A DNA stretch of 47,055 bases from Thermoclostridium caenicola. GTDB taxonomy: Bacteria > Bacillota > Clostridia > DSM-8532. Of the stretch, positions 25,337-34,421 are shown in pieces (position 1 is the stretch's first letter; every line of letters begins with the position of its first letter). The notes beneath the pieces are model-generated. The model was not told the DNA's origin. It searched no databases and worked only from the letters and a program-made list of their open reading frames with translations. The position numbers were made by a program, and so were the translations under genes. The stretch is taken from the NCBI RefSeq assembly GCF_900142095.1, contig NZ_FQZP01000016.1, forward strand, positions 1 to 47,055, written 5' to 3'.

Positions 25337-25810
25337 ATGAACAAATGGGTGATGATAGCCCTGTCCATCGCCCTTGTCCTATCCTTCGCCCTTGTTTATG
25401 CGCTCAGCCCAAGCGATGAAGCGTTTCTGTCCAGATACGCCTCCGGGGAGTACATCACCGTTGCCGCCTTTGACGTGCCTTTGGACATCAACGGAATCGT
25501 CGATACAGTAAACACCATGTATCCTTTTACCATGAAGAAAGTGAGGATGGACATCGATAAGCTGGAGGTCCGGGTCAACAGGAACATTTCCGGAAACCTG
25601 GCGGATTTCTTGAAGGCGAATTTGGATGTCAAACTGTTCTTTGTGCCCGAAACCTATGATCGGCTTAACACGGAAATCCGTTTCCCCCGTTCCGTCTACC
25701 GTTTTTCGGCCGAAACCTTTGCCATCGTCGGGTGGTTCGAGCATTTCAGAGAACTGCTGGGCAATGAAATCCTAATCTGTGTACCCATGAATTACACCTT
25801 CGCCGAATAG
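25337..25810 (+). CDS. Membrane-anchored protein of unknown function in the ABC operon
   Basis: I do not recognise this 157-residue protein. It has an uncleaved signal-like helix at about residues 4-23, no lipobox cysteine, then a mixed polar domain that is probably outside the membrane. It starts three bases after the permease stop codon, with GGAGGTGAAA overlapping that stop, so it is a true operon member. A role as an accessory subunit of the transporter is plausible from position only. The operon ends at the terminator at 25827. Confidence 0.7.
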   Translation: MNKWVMIALSIALVLSFALVYALSPSDEAFLSRYASGEYITVAAFDVPLDINGIVDTVNTMYPFTMKKVRMDIDKLEVRVNRNISGNLADFLKANLDVKLFFVPETYDRLNTEIRFPRSVYRFSAETFAIVGWFEHFRELLGNEILICVPMNYTFAE

Positions 25811-25826
25811 ACCATCTGGACACAAT

Positions 25827-25868
25827 AAGGAGTTGTTCCGAGAGAGAGGCGGAACAACTCCTTGCTTT
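25827..25868 (+). terminator. Terminator of the gntR-ABC operon
   Basis: 14-bp perfect stem (AAGGAGTTGTTCCG at 25827-25840 with its complement at 25850-25863), a 9-base purine loop, then GCTTTT. The convergent purine nucleoside phosphorylase gene ends 30 bases further on and may use the same hairpin. Confidence 0.85.
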
Positions 25869-25897
25869 TCCAGGTATTATCTGAAAAAACTCCGTCC

Positions 25898-26722
25898 TTA
25901 TGGCCACTGGCTGACAATCTCCTTTACAAGCGATGAGAACTTCTGCTCCACTTTTTTGCCGGTTTCCATCACTTCCTCGTGGGTGAGGGGCTGGTCCAGG
26001 ATGCCCGCCGCCATGTTGGTGATGCAGGATATGCCCAGCACCCGCATCCCCATATGCCTTGCCACGATCACTTCGGGCACAGTGGACATGCCCACCGCGT
26101 CGGCGCCCAGGGCGCGCAGGGCCCTGATCTCAGCCGGCGTCTCAAAGGAAGGCCCCTTGCAGTAGGCATAAACACCGTATTTGAGGTCGATCCCTATCCT
26201 TTCCGCGCACGCCTGCGCCACCTTTTGCAGGGTGCGGTCGTAGGCAGCGGACATATCGGGGAACCGAGGGCCCAATTCATCAAGGTTCTCACCCCTTAAA
26301 GGGTTTTCGGCAAAGAAGCTGATATGGTCCCTGATGAGCATCAGATCCCCGGGCTCAAAGCCGGTGTTCACGCCCCCGGCCGCATTGGTGACGATGAGGT
26401 TTTTGATGCCCAGCAGGCCGAAGGCCCGGACAGGATAGACCACGGTGCTCATATCATGACCCTCGTAATAATGGAAACGCCCTTTCATGGCCACCACGTT
26501 CCTGTCGCCAAGCCGCCCGAAGATGAGCTTTCCCTCGTGACCCGGAACAGTGGTGTTGGGGAAGTTGGGAATCTCCCCATAAGGGATCTCCTGCTTGCCT
26601 TCAATGAAATCGGCCAGCCTTCCAAGCCCGGAACCCAGGATGACGGCGATCTCCGGAACGCCATCGATCATGCCCTTCAGATATTCCACGGTCTTTTCAA
26701 GCTTCTTCTTCATATCTTTCAT
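25898..26722 (-). CDS. punA: Purine nucleoside phosphorylase (PunA/PNP family 2)
   Basis: Splits purine nucleosides with phosphate to free base and ribose 1-phosphate; cytoplasmic trimer in known homologues. Diagnostic blocks are ILGSGLG (phosphate loop), GRFHYYEGH, VTNAAGGVN, the base/ribose region YCKGPSFETPAEIRALRALGADAVGMSTVPE and SCITNMAAG. The 274-residue length is normal. The family mostly prefers inosine and guanosine. It is the last gene of the hisS-aspS-lepB-polC run, 17 bases after polC, with a strong AGGAGG site. Confidence 0.95.
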   Translation of the reverse strand: MKDMKKKLEKTVEYLKGMIDGVPEIAVILGSGLGRLADFIEGKQEIPYGEIPNFPNTTVPGHEGKLIFGRLGDRNVVAMKGRFHYYEGHDMSTVVYPVRAFGLLGIKNLIVTNAAGGVNTGFEPGDLMLIRDHISFFAENPLRGENLDELGPRFPDMSAAYDRTLQKVAQACAERIGIDLKYGVYAYCKGPSFETPAEIRALRALGADAVGMSTVPEVIVARHMGMRVLGISCITNMAAGILDQPLTHEEVMETGKKVEQKFSSLVKEIVSQWP

Positions 26723-26739
26723 AAATGCCCCTCCTGTTT

Positions 26740-29700
26740 TTATCCGAACAGCGAAACCTGACTGCTTGCCTCCATGCCGTCCAGGCAGCCGTGCTCCGCC
26801 AGGATATCGATCACCGCCCTGGACACGCCGGATCGCATCTTCAGATCCTCTATGGACACGAATTCACCATCCTTACGCGCTTCCACAATGCTGGCCGCCG
26901 CGGAGGCCCCCAGTCCCTGCAGCGCGGTAAGCGGCGGCAGGATGCCATCCTCGGTTATGATATACCGGGTGGCCTCGGATTTATACAAATCCACGGGCAG
27001 GCACCGGATGCCCCGGGCATACATCTCCCGGGCCACCTCCAGGATGGTCAGAAGGTCTTTCTCCTTTTGGGTGGCCAGCTTGCCCTTTTCCTCAATTTCC
27101 CTGATGGCCAGGTTCACCGCGTCGGCTCCCCTGGATATGATGTTGGCGTCAAAGCTGTCGGCCCGGACACTGAAATAGGTGGCATAAAAGGCTTCGGGAT
27201 GGTATACCTTGAACCAGGCGATCCGGAAGGCCATCATCACATAGGCCGCCGCGTGGGCCTTCGGGAACATGTATTTGATCTTCTTGCAGGATTCTATATA
27301 CCATTTGGGAACGCCCTTCTCCTTCATGAGGGCTTCCTGTTCGGGCGTCAGCCCTTTTCCCTTTCGGACGCTCTCCATGATCTTGAAGGCCGTCAGGGGC
27401 GGCAGGTCGTTCATCATGAGAAAGATCATGATATCGTCACGGGTACAGATAACCTCGGGCAGCGTGGCGATCCCGTTTCTCACCAGATCCTGCGCATTGT
27501 TGAGCCAGACGTCGGTACCATGGGACAGGCCCGATATGCGGATCAGTTCCGCAAAGGTGGTGGGCTTGGTGTCCTCCAGCATTTGCCTGACAAACTTGGT
27601 GCCGAATTCGGGAACGCCGAGGGTTCCCACCGGGCTGTCGATCTGCTCGGGGGTAACGCCCAGGGGCTCCGTGCTAGAAAAGATGCCCATGGTCCTTTTA
27701 TCGTCCAGCGGGATGGTCTTGGCATCCACACCCGTCAGATCTTCCAGCATGCGGATGACCGTCGGATCATCGTGGCCCAGGATATCCAGCTTGAGGATAC
27801 GGCCGCTGATGGAATGGTAGTCGAAATGGGTCGTAATGATGCCTGAATCGGGGTCATCGGCCGGATGCTGTATGGGCGTGAAATCATAGATCTCCTTGTA
27901 TCGGGGCACCACCATGATGCCGCCGGGATGCTGGCCAGTGGTGCGCTTGGTGCCCATGCAGCCCGCAGCCAGGCGCTCCATCTCAGCCCGTGTGCCGGGT
28001 ATGTTTCTCTCTTCCAGGTACTTCTTGGCAAAGCCGAAGGCCGTTTTCTCCGCGATGGTGGCTATGGTGCCGGCCCGGAAGGTATAACCTTCTCCGAACA
28101 GTTCCTCGGCATACTTATGGGCCCGCGGCTGATATTCGCCCGAGAAGTTGAGGTCGATATCCGGCTCCTTGTCGCCGTCAAATCCCAGGAAGGTTTCAAA
28201 GGGAATGTCATGCCCGTCCTTGATAAGGGGCTGACCGCAGTTGGGGCATAATTTGTCGGGCAGGTCGTAGCCGCAGGCAATCTGCTTGTCCTTCACAAAA
28301 AACTCTGAATACTTGCAGTTCCCGCACCGGTAATGGGGCGGCAGCGCATTGACCTCGGTGATGCCGATCAGATAAGCCACAAAGGATGAACCCACGGAAC
28401 CCCTGGAGCCGACCAGATAGCCATCGGACAGAGATTTCTGGACCAGCTTCTGGGCGATCATGTAAAGGGATGAAAAGCCGTTCTTGATGATGGAACCCAG
28501 CTCCCGATCCACCCGCTGCTGCACCAGTTCGGGCAGCGGATCCCCGTAAAGTTCCCTGACCTTAAGCTCGCTCATGTGCCTGATTTCCTCTTCGGCACCC
28601 TCCAGATGGGGCGGGTAGGTGCCGTCGGGTATGGGCTGTACATCCTCGATGAGCTCGCTGATGGCCACCGGGTTGGTCACAACCACCTCAAAGGCTTTCT
28701 CCTCGCCCAGGTAGGCGAATTCCTCCAGCATCTCCTCGGTGGTCCTGAAGAAGATGGGCGCCTGCTTGTCGGCATCCCTGTATCCCTGGGCGGCCAGCAG
28801 GACCTGCCTGAAGATGGCATCCTCAGGATCCAGGAAATGGACGTCACAGGTGGCCACCACGGGCTTATTCAGTTTCTCGCCCAGTTCCACAATGCGGCGG
28901 TTGAGATCCCGCAGGGCTTCCTCGTTGGGAACGAGGCCTTCCCGGATCATGAACTGGTTGTTGCCGACGGGCTGTATCTCCAGATAGTCATAGCGGGCGG
29001 CGATGGCCTCAAGCTCCTCCTGGGGCCTGCCTTCCCGCAGGGCCCGGAATAATTCTCCGGCCTCGCAGGCGCTGCCCAGGATAAGCCCCTCCCGGTATTG
29101 CTCAAACAGGGACCATGGCACCCTGGGCCGTTTATAGAAATATTTCAGATGGCTCTCCGAAACGATTTTATACAGGTTCTTCAAACCCGTCTGGTTCTTC
29201 ACCAGGATGATGGCGTGATAGGTATCGCCGCTCTTGTAGTCCAATTCACCCTTGCTGTTGTACCGCTCATCCACCAGGAGATAGGCTTCCATGCCATAGA
29301 TCACCTTGATCTCCTTGTTGGACTTTTTGAGCTTTGCGGCAACTTCCTGGGCTTCGGGGAAGGCCTGGACCACGCCGTGGTCGGTGATGGCCACGGCCTT
29401 ATGCCCCCATTCGGCCGCCCGCTGGAGCACATCCTTTATGGAAGTGATGGCATCCAGCTGGCTCATCTGGGTATGCAGGTGGAGCTCCACCCGTTTATGC
29501 TCAGCCTGATCCTTTCTGCCAGGCGGATTTTCAAGGCATTCAACGGCTTTGAGCCTGATGGTCAGTTCCTTCTCAAAAACATCAAACTCCGCATCCCCAT
29601 TGACACGGACATAGCTTCCCACCTTCAGCCTCTCCTTGATCTGCGCCATCTCCTTTTCATTGGGGAAGGCCTTGCAGGTAAGGGAAGAAGTGCGGTCGGT

Positions 29701-30549
29701 GATGTCCATGGTGAGCAGGGTGCGCCCGCTTTTCAGTTCGCGGGTCTCCATCTTGATAATTTGGCCGGACAGGACAACATTCCCGGAATTCATATCTACG
29801 TCCGCCATGCGCAGGGTTTCACCCGAGAACGGCCTGCCGTAAACCATATTCTCGCTGTTGGCAGCCGGGGCCTTTTCCGCAGCCTTTTTTCTGTATCTGA
29901 AGCCACCGTTTTCCTGCACGGCGGAAGAAGGCGTCCCATTTCTGTTCCCGGATTTCGGCGCGGCGTTTTCACCGGCAGCAAGCACCTGGGCCACGATCCG
30001 GGCTTCCTCCTCCATCTTTTCTGCGATATAATCGGCCGTTGCGTATTCCTGGCCTTCCGGCTCACTGAATGAGACCTTGACATCGCTGCGGAACAGCATC
30101 TTGAAGGCTTTCTCCATCTGCTTTCCGGCACCGGAAACGTTCAGCACCGAAGCCCCTGCCCCGGGCAGGCAGACCGTCAGATTCCTGCCCCTGAGCCTGA
30201 ACCGGGCGCCTTTCAGAAAAGGAGCCAGATGGGCCCTGCCGCGGCACGTATAACGGGTGAGCATCTCCTTGTGCCAGTCGTCCAATTCTTCCGGCAAGGG
30301 GATGGAAAAGCCGGGATGGATATCCACCTGTGTGTTGAAATAGTCGGAAATGGTTTTTTCAAGCTGCTGGATCCGGTCAGGAGCAACCTTATTCCCGATA
30401 TCCAGACAGAGTTCGATGCGTTTTTCGGATTTATGATAATGGAGATTGGTAATAAAGGCCTGTGAAAAATCCTGCCGGAACTGCTCGACGGGTATGATCT
30501 GCTTAAACGCCTCGCAAAGCGGTGACTTCTTGAGAACGTTTTCCTCCAT
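26740..30549 (-). CDS. polC: DNA polymerase III alpha subunit, PolC type, without the 3'-5' exonuclease domain
   Basis: Replicative DNA polymerase of Gram-positive bacteria. Domain order over 1269 residues: N-terminal region, OB fold at about 255-335, PHP domain from 353, palm/fingers, and a C-terminal helix-hairpin-helix region. The polymerase aspartates are in PDIDLNF (796-802) and LKLDILGHDD (D922). Zinc-ligand cysteines lie at about 742, 745, 759, 768 and 771. PHP metal ligands look intact (H357, H359, D390, H391, E421, H445, H571). PolC normally has about 1440 residues because a DnaQ-like exonuclease of about 180 residues interrupts the PHP domain; here only about 20 residues lie at that point (about 424-443) and no DxE exonuclease motif is seen. 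Confidence 0.95.
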   Translation of the reverse strand: MEENVLKKSPLCEAFKQIIPVEQFRQDFSQAFITNLHYHKSEKRIELCLDIGNKVAPDRIQQLEKTISDYFNTQVDIHPGFSIPLPEELDDWHKEMLTRYTCRGRAHLAPFLKGARFRLRGRNLTVCLPGAGASVLNVSGAGKQMEKAFKMLFRSDVKVSFSEPEGQEYATADYIAEKMEEEARIVAQVLAAGENAAPKSGNRNGTPSSAVQENGGFRYRKKAAEKAPAANSENMVYGRPFSGETLRMADVDMNSGNVVLSGQIIKMETRELKSGRTLLTMDITDRTSSLTCKAFPNEKEMAQIKERLKVGSYVRVNGDAEFDVFEKELTIRLKAVECLENPPGRKDQAEHKRVELHLHTQMSQLDAITSIKDVLQRAAEWGHKAVAITDHGVVQAFPEAQEVAAKLKKSNKEIKVIYGMEAYLLVDERYNSKGELDYKSGDTYHAIILVKNQTGLKNLYKIVSESHLKYFYKRPRVPWSLFEQYREGLILGSACEAGELFRALREGRPQEELEAIAARYDYLEIQPVGNNQFMIREGLVPNEEALRDLNRRIVELGEKLNKPVVATCDVHFLDPEDAIFRQVLLAAQGYRDADKQAPIFFRTTEEMLEEFAYLGEEKAFEVVVTNPVAISELIEDVQPIPDGTYPPHLEGAEEEIRHMSELKVRELYGDPLPELVQQRVDRELGSIIKNGFSSLYMIAQKLVQKSLSDGYLVGSRGSVGSSFVAYLIGITEVNALPPHYRCGNCKYSEFFVKDKQIACGYDLPDKLCPNCGQPLIKDGHDIPFETFLGFDGDKEPDIDLNFSGEYQPRAHKYAEELFGEGYTFRAGTIATIAEKTAFGFAKKYLEERNIPGTRAEMERLAAGCMGTKRTTGQHPGGIMVVPRYKEIYDFTPIQHPADDPDSGIITTHFDYHSISGRILKLDILGHDDPTVIRMLEDLTGVDAKTIPLDDKRTMGIFSSTEPLGVTPEQIDSPVGTLGVPEFGTKFVRQMLEDTKPTTFAELIRISGLSHGTDVWLNNAQDLVRNGIATLPEVICTRDDIMIFLMMNDLPPLTAFKIMESVRKGKGLTPEQEALMKEKGVPKWYIESCKKIKYMFPKAHAAAYVMMAFRIAWFKVYHPEAFYATYFSVRADSFDANIISRGADAVNLAIREIEEKGKLATQKEKDLLTILEVAREMYARGIRCLPVDLYKSEATRYIITEDGILPPLTALQGLGASAAASIVEARKDGEFVSIEDLKMRSGVSRAVIDILAEHGCLDGMEASSQVSLFG

Positions 30550-30651
30550 GGTTTTTCCGTCCTTTCAGGAAATGGTGGCTTATCCTTGGCAATGCCTGTA
30601 CCCAGATCCTATTCTACCATATGCGCCCACAAAGAGGGGAGCACTTTCTTG

Positions 30652-31200
30652 TCAAACCGAACCGAAATCGCTGAATGGGAAGATGCGCAGGATGCACCTG
30701 CCTATGACGCGATCCTTGTTTACAGGGCCAAAGACCCGGCTGTCGCGGCTTTTGTCCGGCAGCCGGTTATCGCCCATCACAAAGATGCAACCTTCCGGCA
30801 CGATGATATCCGAGTAGAAATCGCTCATCTCCTGGGTGTAGGAGCCATTGATATAGGGTTCCCGGAGCTCCTTCCCGTCCACGTAGACCTTGCCTTCCTT
30901 TATCTGAAGATGCTGGTTTTCAACAGCAACAATACGCTTGATGGCGTATTTCCGGTTGTCGCTTCCCAGGAGCTCGGGGATACGCAAGACCACAATATCG
31001 CCCTGTTGCAACGTGCCAAAACGGGGGGTTATCGCCTCAATGATCAGCACATCGCCATTGTTCAGGGTGGGAACCATGGAAGTGCCTTCAACAACCGTGA
31101 TCCTGCCCAGAAAGAACACAACGAGCAGGACCAGCAATACGGCGATGCCGAAATGCAGCGCCCAATCCAGAATTTCTCTCAGAATCTTGTTATGCTTCAC
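30652..31200 (-). CDS. lepB: Signal peptidase I
   Basis: Membrane-bound serine protease that removes signal peptides from secreted proteins. The 182-residue protein has one N-terminal membrane helix (about residues 16-33), the catalytic serine at about 41 in EGTSMVPTL, the general-base lysine at about 88 in YAIKRIVAV and the box E motif [13 protein letters not shown], in the short SipS-type layout. The start appears to be a GTG at 31200, overlapping the end of aspS by 11 bases, with GGTGA upstream. It lies between aspS and polC. Confidence 0.94.
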   Translation of the reverse strand: MKHNKILREILDWALHFGIAVLLVLLVVFFLGRITVVEGTSMVPTLNNGDVLIIEAITPRFGTLQQGDIVVLRIPELLGSDNRKYAIKRIVAVENQHLQIKEGKVYVDGKELREPYINGSYTQEMSDFYSDIIVPEGCIFVMGDNRLPDKSRDSRVFGPVNKDRVIGRCILRIFPFSDFGSV

Positions 31201-32989
31201 TTTTATCGTTCACCGTCGTCTTGATATGGAGTTCTTCAAGCTGCTTTTCGTCCACCACGTCGGGGGCGTTGGACATCAGGCAGGCAGCGGTCTGTACCTT
31301 CGGGAACGCGATGACATCCCGGATATTGTCGGTGCCCGCCAGCAGCATGGTTAACCGGTCGAGGCCGAAGGCCATCCCGCCATGGGGCGGCGTGCCGTAT
31401 TTGAAGGCATCAAGCATGAATCCGAAGCGTTCGCCGGCCTGCTCATCCGACAGCCCGATGACCCGGAACATCCTGGCCTGCAGTTCCTGGCTGTGGATTC
31501 GGATGCTGCCGCCGCCGACCTCGTAGCCGTTGATGACCATATCGTAAGCCTTGGAACGGACTCTGCCGGGATCCGTATCCAGATAATCAATATCCTCGTC
31601 CATAGGTGCCGTAAAGGGATGATGCTTGGCCACCCACCGCTGTTCTTCCTCATCATATTCCAAAAGCGGGAATTCGGTCACCCACAGGACATCGTAGCGC
31701 TTATGGTCGATGAGGCCCAGCTTCTCGCCCAGTTCCAGGCGAAGATGTCCAAGGGCGTCAAATACGATTTCATCCTTGTCCGCCACAAAGAGGAGCAGAT
31801 CGCCGGGCTCTGCGCCAAGCCGTTCCTTAATCTGCCCGATTTCGGTTTCGGTGAGGAATTTGGCAATGGGGGACTTGAGGCCTTCCGCTTCCACCACCAT
31901 CCAGGCAAGGCCCTTGGCCTTGTAGGTCTTGACCACCTCACCCAGCGCGTCGATCTCCTTGCGGGAGAATTTTGCGCCTGCACCCTTGGCGTTGATGGCG
32001 CGCACGCTGCCGCCGTTTTCCACTGCGTCCCGGAAAACCTTGAAGCCCGATTCGGCCACCAGGTCGGAGATGTTCACCAGTTCCAGCCCGAAACGGGTAT
32101 CGGGCTTATCGGAGCCGTAACGCTCCATTGCCTCCTTATAGGTCAGCCGTTTGAAGGGAACGGGTATGTCAAGGCCCAGCGTTTCCCTGAACAGGCGGCT
32201 GATAAACCCCTCGTTGACCGCAATGACATCCTCCATATCCACGAAGGACATCTCAAGGTCAATCTGGGTGAACTCCGGCTGGCGGTCGGCCCTTAAGTCC
32301 TCGTCCCTGAAGCATTTGACAATTTGCATGTAGCGGTCAAAGCCGGACACCATCAGGAGCTGCTTGAATATCTGGGGCGACTGGGGCAGGGCGTAGAATT
32401 TGCCCGGATGGACGCGGCTGGGCACCAGGTAGTCCCTGGCGCCTTCCGGCGTGCTCTTGGTGAGGAACGGCGTCTCTATTTCATAAAATCCGTTATCATC
32501 ATAATAGTCACGGGCGATCTTCGCGATGCGATGGCGAAGATGAAGGTTTCTCTGCAGATGCGGGCGCCGCAGGTCCAGATAACGATACTTGAGCCTCAGC
32601 GCCTCGTTGGCGTCCACATTCTCTTCGATATGGAAGGGCGGTACCTCGGATTTATTGAGAATCCTGAGCTCGGAAGCGATGATTTCTATCTCTCCGGTCA
32701 CCATGTTCCGGTTGATGGCCTCCTCGCTTCTCCGGGCCAGGGTTCCACGCACGGCCAGGACATATTCGCTCCTGACCTGGGATGCCTTTTCATGGAGCTC
32801 AGGGTTGGTCTCGCTGTTGAAAACAACCTGGATAATGCCGCTTCTGTCTCTGAGGGTGACAAAAATCAGTTTTCCCAAATCTCTTCTTCTCTGCACCCAG
32901 CCCATGACCACAACTTCCTTGCCCACATCGGCCGTGGTCAGTTCCGTGCAGCGGTGTGTCCTTTTCATGCCTTTCAGGGTCTCAGCCAT
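31190..32989 (-). CDS. aspS: Aspartyl-tRNA synthetase
   Basis: Class II aminoacyl-tRNA synthetase of the bacterial type, 599 residues. It has an N-terminal OB-fold anticodon-binding domain (about residues 12-105), the catalytic core with motif 2 in [19 protein letters not shown], the GAD insertion, and motif 3 [16 protein letters not shown] near the C-terminus. Whether it is discriminating for tRNA-Asp cannot be decided by eye. It lies 19 bases after hisS, the common pairing in Firmicutes. No T-box leader is visible. Confidence 0.97.
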   Translation of the reverse strand: MAETLKGMKRTHRCTELTTADVGKEVVVMGWVQRRRDLGKLIFVTLRDRSGIIQVVFNSETNPELHEKASQVRSEYVLAVRGTLARRSEEAINRNMVTGEIEIIASELRILNKSEVPPFHIEENVDANEALRLKYRYLDLRRPHLQRNLHLRHRIAKIARDYYDDNGFYEIETPFLTKSTPEGARDYLVPSRVHPGKFYALPQSPQIFKQLLMVSGFDRYMQIVKCFRDEDLRADRQPEFTQIDLEMSFVDMEDVIAVNEGFISRLFRETLGLDIPVPFKRLTYKEAMERYGSDKPDTRFGLELVNISDLVAESGFKVFRDAVENGGSVRAINAKGAGAKFSRKEIDALGEVVKTYKAKGLAWMVVEAEGLKSPIAKFLTETEIGQIKERLGAEPGDLLLFVADKDEIVFDALGHLRLELGEKLGLIDHKRYDVLWVTEFPLLEYDEEEQRWVAKHHPFTAPMDEDIDYLDTDPGRVRSKAYDMVINGYEVGGGSIRIHSQELQARMFRVIGLSDEQAGERFGFMLDAFKYGTPPHGGMAFGLDRLTMLLAGTDNIRDVIAFPKVQTAACLMSNAPDVVDEKQLEELHIKTTVNDKSEA

Positions 32990-33008
32990 ACCATCTATCT
33001 ACCTTTCC

Positions 33009-34277
33009 TTATAAGTTTCCCTTAGTCTTGACCAGCCTGTCGGTGAGGGTATCCAGGCTGATATCCTTTGCCTCGCCGGTTGTCATATCCCGCAGGGCAG
33101 CCTTATTGCTCTCCACTTCCGTATCGCCGATGATGAGCGCATACCTGGCGCCCAGCTTGTCGGCGTATTTCATCTGGGCCTTGACGCTCCTGCCCATGAT
33201 ATCCTTGATGCAGGTGATGCCTTTGGCGCGCAGGTTCCAGGCCAGTTTTTCGCAGAGCTTCTCCGCCTTCTCGCCGATGGGGCCGAGATAAATGTCCGGT
33301 CTGCCTTTTGACGGGATCTCGATACCCTGGTTTTCCATCTCAAGGAGCAGCCTTTCAACACCAATGGCAAAGCCAATACCCGGCGTCGGCACACCGCCGC
33401 AGAGCTCAATGAGACCGTCGTAGCGGCCGCCGCCGCAAACCGTGCCCTGAGTGCCGATGTTGCGCGAGACAAGCTCAAAGACCGTCCGGTTGTAATAATC
33501 CAGACCCCTGACGATCCCCTTGTCGATCTCGTAATGGATACCGATATCCTGAAGTTTTTGGGTCACTTTTTCGAAATGGTTCCTGCAATCCTCACAGACA
33601 TGATCCAGCAGGGTCGGCGCCTCCTTGAGGTAATACCGGCAACCTTCCTCCTTGCAGTCCAGGATGCGCATGGGATTCCGGTTGATACGCTCCCTGCAGG
33701 TATCGCACATCTTATCGATCTTGTCAGCCAGAAATGCCTTGAGCCGCTGGTTGTACTCGCCGCGGCACTTGGGACAGCCAATGCTGTTCAGATTAAGGGT
33801 GAGATTTTTGATATTGAGACTGTCAAAAAACATGACCAGAAGGGAAATGACTTCCGCATCGGCCGCCGGATCCGCCGCTCCAAACAGTTCCACGCCGAGC
33901 TGATGGAATTCGCGGAACCGGCCTTTCTGCATCTTTTCATAGCGGTAAGCCGTGATATTGTAAAACAGTTTTGTGGGTTGCGGCCACGAGGCCATGCCAT
34001 GCTCAATATAGCTTCTGACCACACCCGCCGTACCTTCCGGACGCAGGGTCAGGCTTCTTCCTCCCTTGTCCTCAAAGGTGTACATTTCCTTCTGGACGAT
34101 ATCGGTGGTATCGCCCACGCCCCGCTGGAACAGTTCGGTATGCTCAAAAACCGGCAGGCGGATTTCCTTGTAGCCGAATCTTTGGCACACTTCAGCAAAT
34201 TTCTGCTCCACGTAGTACCATTTGTCTATCTCGTCCGGCAGTATGTCATGGGTCCCTTTCGGAGCCTGCATCAACAT
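33009..34277 (-). CDS. hisS: Histidyl-tRNA synthetase
   Basis: Class II synthetase. Blocks seen: QAPKGTHDILP at the start, motif 1 region RLPVFEHTELF, motif 2 YRYEKMQKGRFREFHQLGVE, the histidine-specific GIVRGLDYYNRTVFE and GGGRYDGL, and an anticodon-binding C-terminal domain. A Cys-rich insertion (CPKC, CDTC, DCKEEGC, CEDC) lies at about residues 168-235, common in Firmicutes enzymes. The ATG at 34277 is chosen over 34295, because the GGGAG ribosome site lies between them; an ATG at 34271 is also possible. It heads the hisS-aspS-lepB-polC-punA run. Confidence 0.96.
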   Translation of the reverse strand: MLMQAPKGTHDILPDEIDKWYYVEQKFAEVCQRFGYKEIRLPVFEHTELFQRGVGDTTDIVQKEMYTFEDKGGRSLTLRPEGTAGVVRSYIEHGMASWPQPTKLFYNITAYRYEKMQKGRFREFHQLGVELFGAADPAADAEVISLLVMFFDSLNIKNLTLNLNSIGCPKCRGEYNQRLKAFLADKIDKMCDTCRERINRNPMRILDCKEEGCRYYLKEAPTLLDHVCEDCRNHFEKVTQKLQDIGIHYEIDKGIVRGLDYYNRTVFELVSRNIGTQGTVCGGGRYDGLIELCGGVPTPGIGFAIGVERLLLEMENQGIEIPSKGRPDIYLGPIGEKAEKLCEKLAWNLRAKGITCIKDIMGRSVKAQMKYADKLGARYALIIGDTEVESNKAALRDMTTGEAKDISLDTLTDRLVKTKGNL

Positions 34278-34317
34278 GGTCGGCCACACTCCCATCGTTT
34301 CGTCAGTCTATCGATTC

Positions 34318-34346
34318 ATTGTATCCGTTCCTTGATGGCTTGTCAA
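34318..34346 (-). promoter_or_regulatory. Consensus sigma-A promoter of the hisS-aspS-lepB-polC-punA unit
   Basis: Minus-strand TTGACA (34341-34346) and TACAAT (34318-34323) are separated by exactly 17 bases, giving a start near 34311 and a leader of about 34 bases. The leader is too short for a T-box. The -35 box touches the inverted repeat at 34344-34389. Confidence 0.85.
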
Positions 34347-34389
34347 CGCATGGCCGGGACATCATTCTCCGAAATCCGGCCATGCGTTG
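34344..34389. repeat. 14-bp-arm inverted repeat next to the hisS promoter
   Basis: CAACGCATGGCCGG (34344-34357) and its exact complement (34376-34389) flank an 18-base loop. It lies between the aldolase stop and the hisS promoter and shares three bases with the -35 box. No T-tract follows on the minus strand. It may act as a weak terminator for the aldolase gene or as an operator. Confidence 0.6.
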
Positions 34390-34421
34390 CGTGTTGTGGC
34401 CCATACTGCCGGATTTCCGGC

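Noticed and set aside
34278-34421. T-box leader upstream of hisS-aspS
   Set aside because: The leader from the mapped-looking promoter is only about 34 bases, too short for a T-box, and no T-box consensus was seen.
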